A stretch of DNA of 40,549 bases from Gammaproteobacteria bacterium (GCA_021773295.1 JAJFKI010000039.1:1-40549); one strand, 5' to 3'. Shown: positions 1-9,148, counted from the stretch's first letter. Notes: a model not told the origin generated them from the letters alone. Program-made: numbers and translations.

Positions 1-363
1 ATGACAACTGAACCCGAAGAACCGAAAAAAATCATTATAGATGATAAGGATTTTGCAAAGGTGATGAAAGAAATATCAAAGAAAGCTGAAGCAGAAATTC
101 GTCAACATCTCAGAGAAATAGATCCTGTAGAATTATGGGAACGTAATTGGCCTATCATACAAGAAGAAATCCAATCACGTGCAAATGTGGGTCTGTTTTC
201 AGCTTCTATCTGTGAAGTCATTACTGAAGTAAATGGAAAAGGAGTATGTTTGCGAAATGAACATGCCTATAAACCCATTTTGGATAAAATGAATGAATAT
301 GGATTAGTAGCAAATTTACGTAATCATCCAGAATTAGGATTTTATATTTCAGTTACATGGTAG
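1..363 (+). CDS. hypothetical protein, 120 aa
   Basis: Not recognised. The frame is open from the ATG at base 1, so the start may be real, or the gene could be longer if the window edge cuts it. The N-terminal half is charged and probably helical (Glu/Lys-rich to about residue 70). The C-terminal half has a compact pattern that could be a small winged-helix-like fold, but no signature residues support that. The next gene begins inside its last codons (ATGGTAG overlap), so it belongs to the operon leading to the large terminase. If the genome is circular, the small Lys-rich gene at 40435 runs into this gene and stops at bases 9-11. Confidence 0.7.
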   Translation: MTTEPEEPKKIIIDDKDFAKVMKEISKKAEAEIRQHLREIDPVELWERNWPIIQEEIQSRANVGLFSASICEVITEVNGKGVCLRNEHAYKPILDKMNEYGLVANLRNHPELGFYISVTW

Positions 364-794
364 CAAAAAGAAAAACAACTAAACGAAAAAACAAACCGAA
401 GAAAACGTGGTCGATTGAACACGTTGCCGACAAGCATAGCCTAACTCACGAGGAAGTTTTATCACACCTCACAAAGAAAAAACACTACAACGATGAAGGC
501 ATATTTCTTGTCGGTTTAATGGCGCTGGGCAAAGCGCTTAAACAGGATGAAGAAGAAACTCTAAAAATAGAAGAAAAATCTAAAGTGCTACAAGCGTGCA
601 TGGAACGCACTTGCATAAATGATAAAATAATTAAATGCAAGTTAGGAACAAAATTAGATGAAACAGCACCAACGATAAGAGTAAATGTCAAAGGATTCGT
701 TCGTAGGAACTTCAGGAAAGCCAAAGTAATAGATGTAGAACACATCGAGGCAGACCTGTATGTTAGCCCACCTCGAATTAATGGCAATCGGTAG
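357..794 (+). CDS. hypothetical protein, 145 aa, basic N-terminus
   Basis: Not recognised. The first 18 residues are Lys/Arg/Thr-rich, followed by a segment around residues 18-40 (WSIEHVADKHSLTHEEVLSHL) that looks helical and could bind nucleic acid. There are several Cys residues around 81-94, without a clean zinc-binding pattern. It overlaps the gene before it by 7 bases and the one after by 14. Position just before the large terminase suggests a packaging or DNA-binding role; this is inference from context only. Confidence 0.7.
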   Translation: MVAKRKTTKRKNKPKKTWSIEHVADKHSLTHEEVLSHLTKKKHYNDEGIFLVGLMALGKALKQDEEETLKIEEKSKVLQACMERTCINDKIIKCKLGTKLDETAPTIRVNVKGFVRRNFRKAKVIDVEHIEADLYVSPPRINGNR

Positions 795-1005
795 AAAGCC
801 AAAAGGCGAAACACGGGAAGAATATCATTGGCGTATAAATGCCAGTCTTAAGTGTATGCAGGAACGCTACCCCGGACCACACACTATTGAAGAAATAGCA
901 GATTTTTGTGGTTGGGACTATAGGCGTGTTGATGGAACGATTAAAACGGCAATGAAAAAGATGAAAAAGAAATTGCCGTCTGATATTATGGAATTATTCA
1001 AATAA
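781..1005 (+). CDS. small HTH protein, sigma region 4-like, before terminase
   Basis: A 74-residue protein. I chose the ATG at 781 because the upstream in-frame codon at 760 would deepen the overlap with the previous gene. Residues about 31-64 form a helix-turn-helix-like pattern (TIEEIADFCGWDYRRVDGTI) followed by a Lys-rich helix, reminiscent of sigma-70 region 4 or a small terminase DNA-binding domain. It ends in TAATG shared with the large terminase start, so the two are translationally coupled. It could be a small terminase subunit, but a stronger small-terminase candidate lies at 35279. The role is uncertain. Confidence 0.65.
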   Translation: MAIGRKPKGETREEYHWRINASLKCMQERYPGPHTIEEIADFCGWDYRRVDGTIKTAMKKMKKKLPSDIMELFK

Positions 1006-2681
1006 TGATTAAAACCGTAACATCGGAATCTCAACAGGTAAAAGATTTGTTCAAATGGACAGATCATCCTGTTATGTTAATTCCGACAGATCAATTTATT
1101 ATTGATAGAGGCTGGGGACATGAAGAATTAATTCAATATCATGAGATGCGTGAGGAAGCCATACTCATGGAAAAGCTAGATCCTTATAGAAACGGATATG
1201 AATTACGTCAATGGGGAGTAGCAGATGATATTCTTAATCAAGGGTATAACGAATTGCTAATACAAGGTGGGAATCGTAGTAGCAAAACTGAGTACTGCGC
1301 TAAGCGTGTAATACAAGCATTGATGCATAATCCTGAGAGCATTATCTGGTGTTTTCAAACCACTTTTGAGAATAGCGTGCAGATGCAACAAAAAGCTATA
1401 TATAAATATCTGCCGAATGAATTTAAATCTACCAAACGAGGTAAAATACAATATATATCATACAATCAAAAGAATGGTTTTTCAGCCGGTAAGTTCGTTT
1501 TACCCAATAAGTCAGAATGCATATTCAGACATTATTCACAAGGGATTGAGACAATCGAAGGTGGTGAAATTGGCTGTATGCATCCACTAGATAGTATCGA
1601 AGATTTACCATTTGTGCATAATATAGGTTTTTGGGCAGATGAGCTGATACCACAAGATTTTCTTGATACACTTCGATATCGTTTAGTAACTAGAAACTCA
1701 AAAGGTATAATTTCATTTACAGCAGTTGAAGGTTATACACCCGTTGTGCGCGGGTACATGATCGGAGCCAAAACAGAGAAAGAAAAGGAAGCTGACCTTA
1801 TTCCGGGAACTATGGTTCCTATAATACAACAACCAAAGCGAGAAGATGCTAAAATCTTATACTTTCATACCGCAGACAATCCATATGGAGGCTTTGAACG
1901 CATCAAGGAAACGCTTCGATCAGCAAATAAGGACGAGATACTATGTAGAGCTTACGGCGTCCCTGAGAAGCCAATGGCAGGCAAATTTCCAAAGTTTTCA
2001 CACAAGTATAATGTTGTTAAACATGATAGAATACCTTTCATTAAGAATAAGCGTGTAAGTGCAACCTTTTACCATGTTATAGACCCAGCAGGAAGTAAGC
2101 CGTGGTTTATGCTATGGGCAGGAGTTACCGAAATGGACGAAATATATATATTTGCAGAATATCCCGATATTAGCTACGGCATGTGGGCAGATATGTCGAA
2201 AGGAACAAAAGGTAGATCCGGAGAAGCAGCAAGGCCGAATGGTTTTGGTATAAAGGATTACATAGAGATCATGGACGACATAGAGGGTGATTTGACTATA
2301 TTTGAACGATTAATAGACCCTAGACTAGGTGCAGCTCAATATCAAAAAGAAGAAATGGCAACGAGTATAATTGATGAATTGTTAGCAGAAAATATCCAAT
2401 GTATACCTGCTCCAGGTTATGATATAGAAGAAGGTCTTCAATCAATTAATGATTGGCTTTCATGGAACGATAAAGAACTAATGACTCTCGGTAATCGTCC
2501 GAAAGTTTATATTTCAGAGCAATGCGAGAACCTCATATACTCAATGACAGAATATACTGATATGGGAGGTAAAAATGAACCAACAAAAGACCCAATTGAT
2601 TGCATGAGATATCTTGCAACAGCAGAAATTGGACACATAGATGAAGGAAATGCCAATAAATTGATAACAAAAAGATATTAA
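1005..2681 (+). CDS. terL: terminase large subunit
   Basis: ATPase/nuclease motor that packages DNA into the prohead through the portal. The 558 residues match the family's usual length. The N-terminal ATPase has a Walker A GGNRSSKT at residues 88-95 and a Walker B-like IGFWADE at 207-213 with the catalytic acid. The C-terminal RNase H-fold nuclease shows spaced acidic residues at VIDP (Asp360), LIDPR (Asp438) and DPIDCMRY (around Asp529-532). The start overlaps the previous stop (TAATG). A promoter-like element separates it from the portal gene, so terminase is probably expressed apart from the heavily used structural genes. Confidence 0.93.
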   Translation: MIKTVTSESQQVKDLFKWTDHPVMLIPTDQFIIDRGWGHEELIQYHEMREEAILMEKLDPYRNGYELRQWGVADDILNQGYNELLIQGGNRSSKTEYCAKRVIQALMHNPESIIWCFQTTFENSVQMQQKAIYKYLPNEFKSTKRGKIQYISYNQKNGFSAGKFVLPNKSECIFRHYSQGIETIEGGEIGCMHPLDSIEDLPFVHNIGFWADELIPQDFLDTLRYRLVTRNSKGIISFTAVEGYTPVVRGYMIGAKTEKEKEADLIPGTMVPIIQQPKREDAKILYFHTADNPYGGFERIKETLRSANKDEILCRAYGVPEKPMAGKFPKFSHKYNVVKHDRIPFIKNKRVSATFYHVIDPAGSKPWFMLWAGVTEMDEIYIFAEYPDISYGMWADMSKGTKGRSGEAARPNGFGIKDYIEIMDDIEGDLTIFERLIDPRLGAAQYQKEEMATSIIDELLAENIQCIPAPGYDIEEGLQSINDWLSWNDKELMTLGNRPKVYISEQCENLIYSMTEYTDMGGKNEPTKDPIDCMRYLATAEIGHIDEGNANKLITKRY

Positions 2682-2715
2682 TTTAGGAAAAATCAGAGCC
2701 TTCGTGATATAATTC
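2682..2715 (+). promoter_or_regulatory. promoter, copy 1 (before portal)
   Basis: TTTAGGAAAA, then 14 variable bases, then GATATAATTC containing a perfect TATAAT -10 at 2708-2713. The same 10+14+10 architecture recurs at 5223-5256 before the scaffold gene with both 10-mers identical. The upstream box is not a normal TTGACA -35 but covers its position, so this is likely a phage middle/late promoter using the host core with an activator or altered sigma factor. Confidence 0.75.
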
Positions 2716-2725
2716 GCGAAAAATT

Positions 2726-4858
2726 ATGCCTGATTTAGGAAATAGAGAAGAAATTGAGAGAAAAACGGATGAAGATCCAGATATTGAGACTATAAAAGAT
2801 GCATATACTTTTACATTAGATGATCTTAATAGTTATTTCGATCAAACAAATATTAATTTCGATACTCGTAATAATTTATGGGCTAAACAAAATTTGAGAA
2901 CAGGCAGAAAGCACGGTTCGGATGCAGAACCAGCATTTCCTTGGGAAGATGCCTCAGATCTACGCCCTTTTGTTATTGATACTATAATTAATGAAAATGT
3001 AGCTCTACTAGTCGAATCTCTACTCAATACTAATCTCACAGCAGTTCCCGTAGAAGGTAACGATATTGAACGTGCCAAAATGGTAGAGCAATTCATGCAT
3101 TGGCAGATATTTCAAGAAATCAAGGATATCAGACGGCAAGCCACAATATTAGCAAACTTTCAGGAGGAGAAGGCAATCGGGGCAGCAGCCGTTCTTTGGG
3201 ATACACGGATAGAAGAAGAAATGAAAGAGGTTAGTTTAGACCAAATTCTTAATATAGATCCAGAAAATCCAACTACTGGCGAACAGATTGTAGCTTTAAT
3301 TCAAGACAAAGAACGAATTAATGAAGCAACTGATATGTTGCAGCGTGTATTCAGGACAGTCAGCAGACGAAAAGCACGTAAGATGGTCTTTGAATTAAGA
3401 AATGCAGGTATAACCAAGGTCGGTATGCCTGCGATCGTGCATAATCGAGCTGTAGTAAAAGCATTAAGTGTAGATGAAGATTTCTTTTACCAACCGAATG
3501 TCATCGACATACAAGATGCTCCTTATGTATTTCATGCTGAATATCTCACGCCAGAACAATTAAGAGCCAAAGTCAAAACAGATGGCTGGAACAAGGAATG
3601 GGTAGACACAGTAATAGAGACAACTATTGGAAAATCACCTGAGCATCATCTGAATAATATCAATTCAGCAGCAAGCATTTTTGAAAATACATTAGCGATA
3701 GATGTGGCTAAAGGATTCGTACGAGTAGTTCATGGTTACGAGAAAGCCACTACTGAAGACGGAATACCAGGTGTATTCATCACAGCTTTTCATCCTGATG
3801 TTGAGGGTTGGGGTATGAGTGGTTTATTGAATTATAAGCCATCACGTTATCCTTTTGTCCTTTTCCCTAGGGAGTACAGAACTCGTAGATTAATGGACAC
3901 AAAGTCAGTTCCTGAACTCGGCAAGGGACATCAGGATGAAATTAAAATTCAAATGGATTCGCGAGCTGATCGCACAACATTAGCTACAATACCACCTCGT
4001 TATCATCAACTTGGACGTAAACCATCTAATTGGGGTCCAGGTGATAGTATAGGTGTAAGACGTAGAGATGAAACAGGATTTATGCCGATACCTGAAGGAG
4101 ATATTGGCGGTAGCGTTGAAATAGAGCAAACTATGCGCAATAACATGAGCAGGATGTTCGGACGCACAGTTGATGGTCAGAATGAGAAGGAATCTATCAG
4201 AATGCAACAATTCATGGTCGATACGTGGCTAACGAATTGGAAAGAAGTATTTAATCAAGTTTGGGACCTACACCAACAGTTCGGCGAAGATTCTCAATTC
4301 TTCAGAGTAATAGGGTCTAATAATGCTGAACCAATGGAATTTATACGTTCATCAGGCACAGAAAGAGTAGATTTCTATCTCGATTTTAGCGTGCTTAACT
4401 CAGACGCAGAGCAACATATCGAAAAACTAAAGCTTGCAGGTGATGTAATGTCTCAATTTGACAGGTCAGGATCAGCTAATTTTGATGAATACATGAAAAT
4501 CTTCCTAGGTGCGATCGATTCATCATATCCAGAACGATTGATACGACCTACTGAGGTTGCCGTAGAAAAGGAGCGAAAGGAAACACAAGATGATATAGCT
4601 AAAATATCATCAGGATTATCCGTCAATGCACCCGAAAATGCTAATGTGGACCTGAGAATGCAGGTATTAAATGAATATATTAAAGGAACTGAAGATATAC
4701 CTGCAAATGACATACAACAAAGACGTAGAGATGAACCTGAATTTAATGCACGTTTAGAAAAATATGTCGATCAATTACAATTTCAAAAACAACAGCAAGA
4801 AAACGCAGTCATCGGGAGAATAGGAACTAAACCCGGAAATGCTCTACCTAGTGGATAA
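2726..4858 (+). CDS. portal protein
   Basis: Forms the dodecameric ring at the capsid vertex through which DNA passes. The identification rests on size (710 aa, close to P22-like portals), position between terminase and scaffold, and typical portal-like stretches: the early LLNTNLTAVPVEG segment followed by an aromatic helix (residues about 95-135), and a C-terminal helical barrel rich in Gln/Glu ending near residue 700. The start is the ATG 13 bases after the -10 of the promoter at 2682; no good Shine-Dalgarno sequence is visible. It ends in TAATG shared with the next gene. Confidence 0.88.
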   Translation: MPDLGNREEIERKTDEDPDIETIKDAYTFTLDDLNSYFDQTNINFDTRNNLWAKQNLRTGRKHGSDAEPAFPWEDASDLRPFVIDTIINENVALLVESLLNTNLTAVPVEGNDIERAKMVEQFMHWQIFQEIKDIRRQATILANFQEEKAIGAAAVLWDTRIEEEMKEVSLDQILNIDPENPTTGEQIVALIQDKERINEATDMLQRVFRTVSRRKARKMVFELRNAGITKVGMPAIVHNRAVVKALSVDEDFFYQPNVIDIQDAPYVFHAEYLTPEQLRAKVKTDGWNKEWVDTVIETTIGKSPEHHLNNINSAASIFENTLAIDVAKGFVRVVHGYEKATTEDGIPGVFITAFHPDVEGWGMSGLLNYKPSRYPFVLFPREYRTRRLMDTKSVPELGKGHQDEIKIQMDSRADRTTLATIPPRYHQLGRKPSNWGPGDSIGVRRRDETGFMPIPEGDIGGSVEIEQTMRNNMSRMFGRTVDGQNEKESIRMQQFMVDTWLTNWKEVFNQVWDLHQQFGEDSQFFRVIGSNNAEPMEFIRSSGTERVDFYLDFSVLNSDAEQHIEKLKLAGDVMSQFDRSGSANFDEYMKIFLGAIDSSYPERLIRPTEVAVEKERKETQDDIAKISSGLSVNAPENANVDLRMQVLNEYIKGTEDIPANDIQQRRRDEPEFNARLEKYVDQLQFQKQQQENAVIGRIGTKPGNALPSG

Positions 4859-5184
4859 TGGCAAAGAAAACACCAGCAAAGAAAAAACCGACAGTTAAAA
4901 AAGAAGACAAGCCTCAAGTTCACGCAATCCCGCTCGCTAAATGGGAAATGCTGAATCAATTGATGTTTCGCATTAGTCAAACACCAGACTTTGAAGCATT
5001 TATGATATTGCTCAAAGACTTTTCAAACGATTACAAACAGTTAGGCTATGATCCTTCAGTGATAAGAGATCATGGCTTATCACAATTTTATAAAGGTGCT
5101 CAATTCTCATTCGACAACTTAATTGAGAATATAGAGGAGATAATGAATCCTCCTAAAACAACGCATAAGGCAAAAAGAGCATAG
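4858..5184 (+). CDS. hypothetical protein, 108 aa
   Basis: Not recognised. The first 20 residues are Lys/Ala/Pro-rich, then a helical body (residues about 25-95) and a Lys-rich tail. The start is coupled to the portal stop by TAATG. Small proteins here, between portal and scaffold, often assist prohead assembly, but nothing in the residues proves that. Its TAG stop lies within the palindrome TAGGCAA-ATA-TTGCCTA at 5182-5198. Confidence 0.75.
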   Translation: MAKKTPAKKKPTVKKEDKPQVHAIPLAKWEMLNQLMFRISQTPDFEAFMILLKDFSNDYKQLGYDPSVIRDHGLSQFYKGAQFSFDNLIENIEEIMNPPKTTHKAKRA

Positions 5185-5198
5185 GCAAATATTGCCTA
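5182..5198. repeat. palindrome at stop codon, possible operator
   Basis: TAGGCAA and TTGCCTA separated by ATA, perfectly paired over 7 bases, with the gene stop codon inside. A third TTGCCTA lies at 5235-5241 in the spacer of the promoter at 5223. No T-run follows, so it is not an obvious terminator; a repressor or activator site is equally possible. Confidence 0.4.
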
Positions 5199-5222
5199 GC
5201 AATAAAAATATTCATATACCCA

Positions 5223-5256
5223 TTTAGGAAAATTTTGCCTACCTATGATATAATTC
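5223..5256 (+). promoter_or_regulatory. promoter, copy 2 (before scaffold)
   Basis: Second copy of the TTTAGGAAAA / 14 bases / GATATAATTC element, with TATAAT at 5249-5254 and the same spacing as at 2682. It is about 40 bases upstream of the scaffold ATG, leaving a short leader, and would drive scaffold, capsid and decoration genes up to the terminator at 7948. Confidence 0.75.
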
Positions 5257-5295
5257 CGGCTTAACAGTTTCTGAATAACTTAAAAATCTGGAATT

Positions 5296-6456
5296 ATGGC
5301 AAATGAAAATGGTGAGTCTGCGACCGAAACAGCAGTAGAGGCACAACCCGAAAAGGTTGTTACCACAGAAGCAGATCTAACTCAATTTTTTGCACCACAG
5401 CCTGACGGGGAAGCCCCCGAAACGGTAGAGCAAACCGAGGCAGATGATAATAAATCAGAAGATAAATCTAAACCTGAAAAAGGTAAGCCCACATCTGATG
5501 GAGAGTCTGAGGAACCGAAGGAGGGAACTGAGACGGATCAGGAAGGCGAAATCGAAAAGGCAGAAGATGAATCCGACGAAAATGTTCTTTCTAAGTATGA
5601 TGAGAATATTCGCAACTTGCGCAGACAGAGCGACAAGAAAGGCAAGCGAATTGATAAACTTACTAGTCGTGCAAAAACGGCAGAAGAAAGGCTCGAAGCA
5701 TTAGAAGCTGAACGTGACCAATGGAAACAGAAAGCGACTGATCTTGAGGAAATTGCTTCACCGTCAGCAGATGGTCCTAAGACTTATTCTCAAAAGGTTA
5801 TGGAAACTCAATCATTCGATGAACTCGATTCATTAGAAGATGAAATTGATCGAATACAGGATAAAGGCGATGAAATCATGGATTTATTCGATGATGACGA
5901 CCCAAGTATCCAAGTAGACGACAATGGAATCAAATATATCGAGAACAACGGACAAAAGATAACCAAAGCTAAAACGAGAGAAGTTCAAAGAGATTTGCGA
6001 CAAGCACGAAAGTTTTTGGATCAAAAAGATGCAATGTTAAATAAGCGAGTCCAAAACGATGGATTAGCAGTTCAACATTACACTTTTATCAAAGATGAAA
6101 AGTCCGAAGATTACAAAGCACTGGCAGAAATTATGGCTCAGCCTGATTTAAACCAAGTATTAACTAATCGTTCAGATGGGTTGGTATTAGGCGGTGCAAT
6201 GGTTGAGGGACTTAAATTGTTAAAAGAACGAATCAATAGTAAGAAATCAAAGGAAGGTGAAGGTGAAAATACAAAAACTCCTGAGAAGGAAGAAAAAGAA
6301 ATTAAAACACCTAATATAGCCCCAAATGTGCCCGGATTACGCTCAAGTGTAGCACCTGCGAGAGTAACATCAGACGAAAAGAAAGATAAAGCAAAGCAAG
6401 AAATTCGAAACAAAAATAAATTAACAGAAAACGAGTTAGCACAATTCTTTTCATAA
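5296..6456 (+). CDS. scaffolding protein
   Basis: Internal scaffold that directs capsid assembly and is later removed. No scaffold motif is diagnostic; the evidence is position directly before the major capsid gene, 386-residue size, an extremely acidic disordered N-terminus (residues 1-100, rich in Glu, Asp, Pro, Thr), a predicted coiled coil around residues 105-155, and a basic Lys-rich C-terminal tail (about 305-380), which is the usual capsid-binding end of scaffolds. Its own promoter lies immediately upstream. Confidence 0.8.
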   Translation: MANENGESATETAVEAQPEKVVTTEADLTQFFAPQPDGEAPETVEQTEADDNKSEDKSKPEKGKPTSDGESEEPKEGTETDQEGEIEKAEDESDENVLSKYDENIRNLRRQSDKKGKRIDKLTSRAKTAEERLEALEAERDQWKQKATDLEEIASPSADGPKTYSQKVMETQSFDELDSLEDEIDRIQDKGDEIMDLFDDDDPSIQVDDNGIKYIENNGQKITKAKTREVQRDLRQARKFLDQKDAMLNKRVQNDGLAVQHYTFIKDEKSEDYKALAEIMAQPDLNQVLTNRSDGLVLGGAMVEGLKLLKERINSKKSKEGEGENTKTPEKEEKEIKTPNIAPNVPGLRSSVAPARVTSDEKKDKAKQEIRNKNKLTENELAQFFS

Positions 6457-6468
6457 AAATTAAATATT

Positions 6469-7440
6469 ATGGCACAAACAACATCATTTGATGCTGTCGG
6501 AAATAGAGAAGATCTTACAGGTTTTCTTACTACCGTGTCCCCTGAAGAAACACCTATGTTATCAGGTTTGCCGAAAGTCAGAGCTCCACGAGCAACTTTC
6601 ATGGAATGGCAAACTGACGATAATGAGATAGTTTCATTCAATGGGGTCAATGAAGGCAGCGACCAAACAACACACGAAGACAAAGCAGAGAACCGCCTAC
6701 GTATAGGCAATCGCATTCAAGAGTTCCGCAGGGCCTATCGTGTTTCTAATATTCAGGAAATGGTAATGACAGCAGGAGTATCTAGCGAATTAGCTAGAGC
6801 AAAAGCAAAGTCTATCATTGAGTTAAAGCGAGATTGCGAATCAGCATTTGGTGCAGACCAAGAGTTGCAAGCAGGAACAGAAGCACTTCCTCACCTACTT
6901 CGTGGGCTTGGAAAGTGGATCGACAGTGGAAATACTAACATTGATGCATCTATCCGCACACCTGCCGCTTCAATTGGAACAACTTCCTCTCTAGTAGAGT
7001 CAGGTTTCAACGATGTTCTACAGAACGTTTATGAAACTGCAGGAGTTATCCAAAACATGCGTTTATATGCAGGTTCTTCGCTTCAACGTAAAATTAGCGA
7101 CTTCACACGTGCTGAAGGAACAACCACACCAACTCCATTCCAGGTGAATAGTATGCAAACTGATCGTGAGATCGTTTTCTCTGTTCAATTCTATCGTGGA
7201 GACTATGCAAACGTTCAAGTGATTTCTGACCTCTTCTTAGGAAGAACTTCAGATACTGCTTTCGGAACGACTGCAAAGGAACGTGGTTATCTAATAACAC
7301 CGGAAATGGTACAAGTAGGAATCCTTGAAGCTCCTAATATCTTCGAACAATCTGACGAAGGTGGAGGAGAAAGAGGTTTCGCAAGGGCCATTAAAACCAT
7401 AGTGGTTCGTAACCCTCATGGTCTTGGTAAGTTCGCTTAA
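6469..7440 (+). CDS. major capsid protein, SU10 type
   Basis: Main shell protein with the HK97 fold, of the family known from phage SU10 (formerly DUF5309). The N-terminus begins with TTSFDAVGNREDLTGFL and then a TPMLSGLPK-like stretch, which I recognise from that family; the 323-residue length fits. It lies between scaffold and decoration gene, as expected. The start at 6469 follows the scaffold stop by 12 bases. No protease gene was seen nearby, so scaffold removal may not need one. Confidence 0.88.
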   Translation: MAQTTSFDAVGNREDLTGFLTTVSPEETPMLSGLPKVRAPRATFMEWQTDDNEIVSFNGVNEGSDQTTHEDKAENRLRIGNRIQEFRRAYRVSNIQEMVMTAGVSSELARAKAKSIIELKRDCESAFGADQELQAGTEALPHLLRGLGKWIDSGNTNIDASIRTPAASIGTTSSLVESGFNDVLQNVYETAGVIQNMRLYAGSSLQRKISDFTRAEGTTTPTPFQVNSMQTDREIVFSVQFYRGDYANVQVISDLFLGRTSDTAFGTTAKERGYLITPEMVQVGILEAPNIFEQSDEGGGERGFARAIKTIVVRNPHGLGKFA

Positions 7441-7469
7441 CCTTAATATTAAGAAAGGAAATTAATACA

Positions 7470-7937
7470 ATGAGTAATTTACCAACACAAGCAGCACTGG
7501 AAGGATTTAACTTTCAAAAGTTGATTCGATTCAGTGACTTCACTGAAACTGCATCAGGAACTGAAGAAGTAATTGACTGTTTCACGATCCCAACGGACGC
7601 AATCGTAACTAAAGTAGGTTTCTTCTTAGTAGAGAACTTCGATGGTGGAGCTACTACGGACCTAACAATTGAGTTAGGTGATGATGATGATGACAACGGA
7701 TTTACCGTTGCCGCTATCATTCATGAAGATGCAACTGAAGTTTCTTCTGCTATTAATAGTGGAGCATACTTCAATGACGGAACCACTGACAACACTGTCA
7801 ATGGGAAAGTGTATGACAATGCAGCAGTAAAGACGCTTAAAGCAGCGTTTATACCAACTGCTGCAGCTCTTACAGCACTTACAGCAGGAAAAGTTTTAAT
7901 CAAAGCAGAGATCATAGATCTAAGCTTAGATTTATAA
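7470..7937 (+). CDS. head decoration (cement) protein, putative
   Basis: A 155-residue, Asp/Thr/Ala-rich, beta-strand-like protein right after the capsid gene, with an acidic loop of consecutive Asp residues around 72-76. Size, composition and position match capsid-stabilising decoration proteins, but no motif identifies the family. A good Shine-Dalgarno (AAAGGAAA) lies about 9 bases before the ATG. The strong terminator immediately after it suggests that it is co-expressed at high level with the capsid protein. Confidence 0.65.
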   Translation: MSNLPTQAALEGFNFQKLIRFSDFTETASGTEEVIDCFTIPTDAIVTKVGFFLVENFDGGATTDLTIELGDDDDDNGFTVAAIIHEDATEVSSAINSGAYFNDGTTDNTVNGKVYDNAAVKTLKAAFIPTAAALTALTAGKVLIKAEIIDLSLDL

Positions 7938-7947
7938 ATTATTAAGG

Positions 7948-7984
7948 CTTGCAGGGGGGTTATTCCCTCTGCAGGTCACTTTTT
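7948..7984 (+). terminator. intrinsic terminator after capsid/decoration genes
   Basis: An 11-pair GC-rich stem (7948-7958 with 7965-7975, two G-T wobbles), a 6-base loop, then a T-run at 7980-7984. The next gene's ATG at 7988 follows at once, so tail genes are probably reached by partial read-through. Confidence 0.8.
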
Positions 7985-7987
7985 ATA

Positions 7988-8317
7988 ATGCCAGACATAA
8001 TTATACCCAAGTTTCCGAAAAATGCATCTCAAGCGGTATGGGATAAATTATATAAATGGTCACAAGATGAGCAGGAAGCCGACCGTGTTCGCCACGCAGC
8101 ATATCTTAATCGAGTTAAAGCACAATCAGATGGCATAGGAACAAAAACATGTGATGGAATAGGCGAATGTTATGCGGAAATGGATGCAAGAATGTATCTT
8201 CGATGGCAACAAACAGACCCACATTTTTGGGATGATCCAACGAATGTTAAAAGATTTTTCAAGGATAACGATCAGTATTTAAACAAAAATAAGAACGGTC
8301 AAAAATATAAAATATAA
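7988..8317 (+). CDS. hypothetical structural protein, 109 aa
   Basis: Not recognised. I use the ATG at 7988; an upstream TTG frame would start inside the terminator stem. The sequence has a WDKLYKWSQDEQEADRVRHAAYLNR helix (residues about 18-42) and two Cys residues in the middle. It lies between the decoration gene and the adaptor and ends in TAATG. A connector or head-completion role is possible but not shown. Confidence 0.7.
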   Translation: MPDIIIPKFPKNASQAVWDKLYKWSQDEQEADRVRHAAYLNRVKAQSDGIGTKTCDGIGECYAEMDARMYLRWQQTDPHFWDDPTNVKRFFKDNDQYLNKNKNGQKYKI

Positions 8318-9147
8318 TGGCTAGAACTGTAACAATTCAATTAGTTCGAGATCGTTATTCAACATTGATAGGAATAGACCCTGCAAGTGTCATAGACGAT
8401 GATGCGACAGCATTCCTTCAATATGTTAATAGGAATTTACGTAAAATTTGGTCGCGGGGTGAGTGGACATTTGCAACAAGAAGCATACCAAGTTTGCCAG
8501 ACTCAAATCGATTTGTTGATTTATCAAGTAACACAGAAATCAGTGAAGTATTGCGAGTAAATGATGCATTTCCTTACACTAGCAATACAGCAGTAATATT
8601 AGATCACATACCAGTACGTGACAGCGTAAAAGACGGTGTTTATATACCCGATTCATCTGAAGCAACCGCAATCGCAGTTACATCTATTACAAGAGTAACA
8701 ACTACAGCAACGGTAACGACCACAGCAGCACATAATTATGCAACCAATGATTTCGTAGTCATAGCAGGAGCCGTAGAGACTGACTACAATGGAACTTTTG
8801 AGATAACCGTGCTGACCACGACAACTTTCACTTATACGGTAGCGGGATCACCAACGACACCAGCTACGGGAACTATAACATCAACTAAAGCGACAGCATT
8901 CCTTTTTTCAAGAATCAGAGAGAGTGTATTTACGCTATTAACAGAAACAGTAGACTTTGAGTTACAAGATTATTTAGCACATGCCTGTGCAGCCGATTGG
9001 TTTCGTGCTGAAGGGCAATCCGGCAAAGCAAAATTAACTGAAGATGAAGCAAATGTTTTGCTAGATGATGAGCTTTATCGTCTTGAAAAAGATCAAAAAC
9101 ATCAACCACCCACAATAATTGGGCAAAGAAAAATAGGAGTTAAATAA
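8317..9147 (+). CDS. head-tail adaptor (gp11-like) with inserted Ig/FCCH-like domain
   Basis: Resembles podovirus adaptor (tail tubular protein A) proteins that bind under the portal: the N-terminal helix FLQYVNRNLRKIWSRGEWTF at 33-52 and the C-terminal helical stretch after residue 195 are typical. In between, residues about 121-191 form a beta-rich domain (TSITRVTTTATVTT, then GAVETDYNGTFEI, then TTPATGTI) of the type databases tend to call E1 FCCH-like. The same domain occurs four times in the 857-residue nozzle protein and once, divergent, in the YadA-like protein. Start coupled by TAATG. Confidence 0.7.
   Translation: MARTVTIQLVRDRYSTLIGIDPASVIDDDATAFLQYVNRNLRKIWSRGEWTFATRSIPSLPDSNRFVDLSSNTEISEVLRVNDAFPYTSNTAVILDHIPVRDSVKDGVYIPDSSEATAIAVTSITRVTTTATVTTTAAHNYATNDFVVIAGAVETDYNGTFEITVLTTTTFTYTVAGSPTTPATGTITSTKATAFLFSRIRESVFTLLTETVDFELQDYLAHACAADWFRAEGQSGKAKLTEDEANVLLDDELYRLEKDQKHQPPTIIGQRKIGVK
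8677..8889 (+). repeat. shared ~70-aa beta domain, copy in adaptor
   Basis: Encodes residues 121-191 of the adaptor. The DNA is still clearly similar to 14166-14378 in the nozzle gene, especially over the TTTTFTYTVAGSP core, so the copies are paralogous insertions rather than convergent sequence. Confidence 0.7.
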
Positions 9148-9148
9148 C

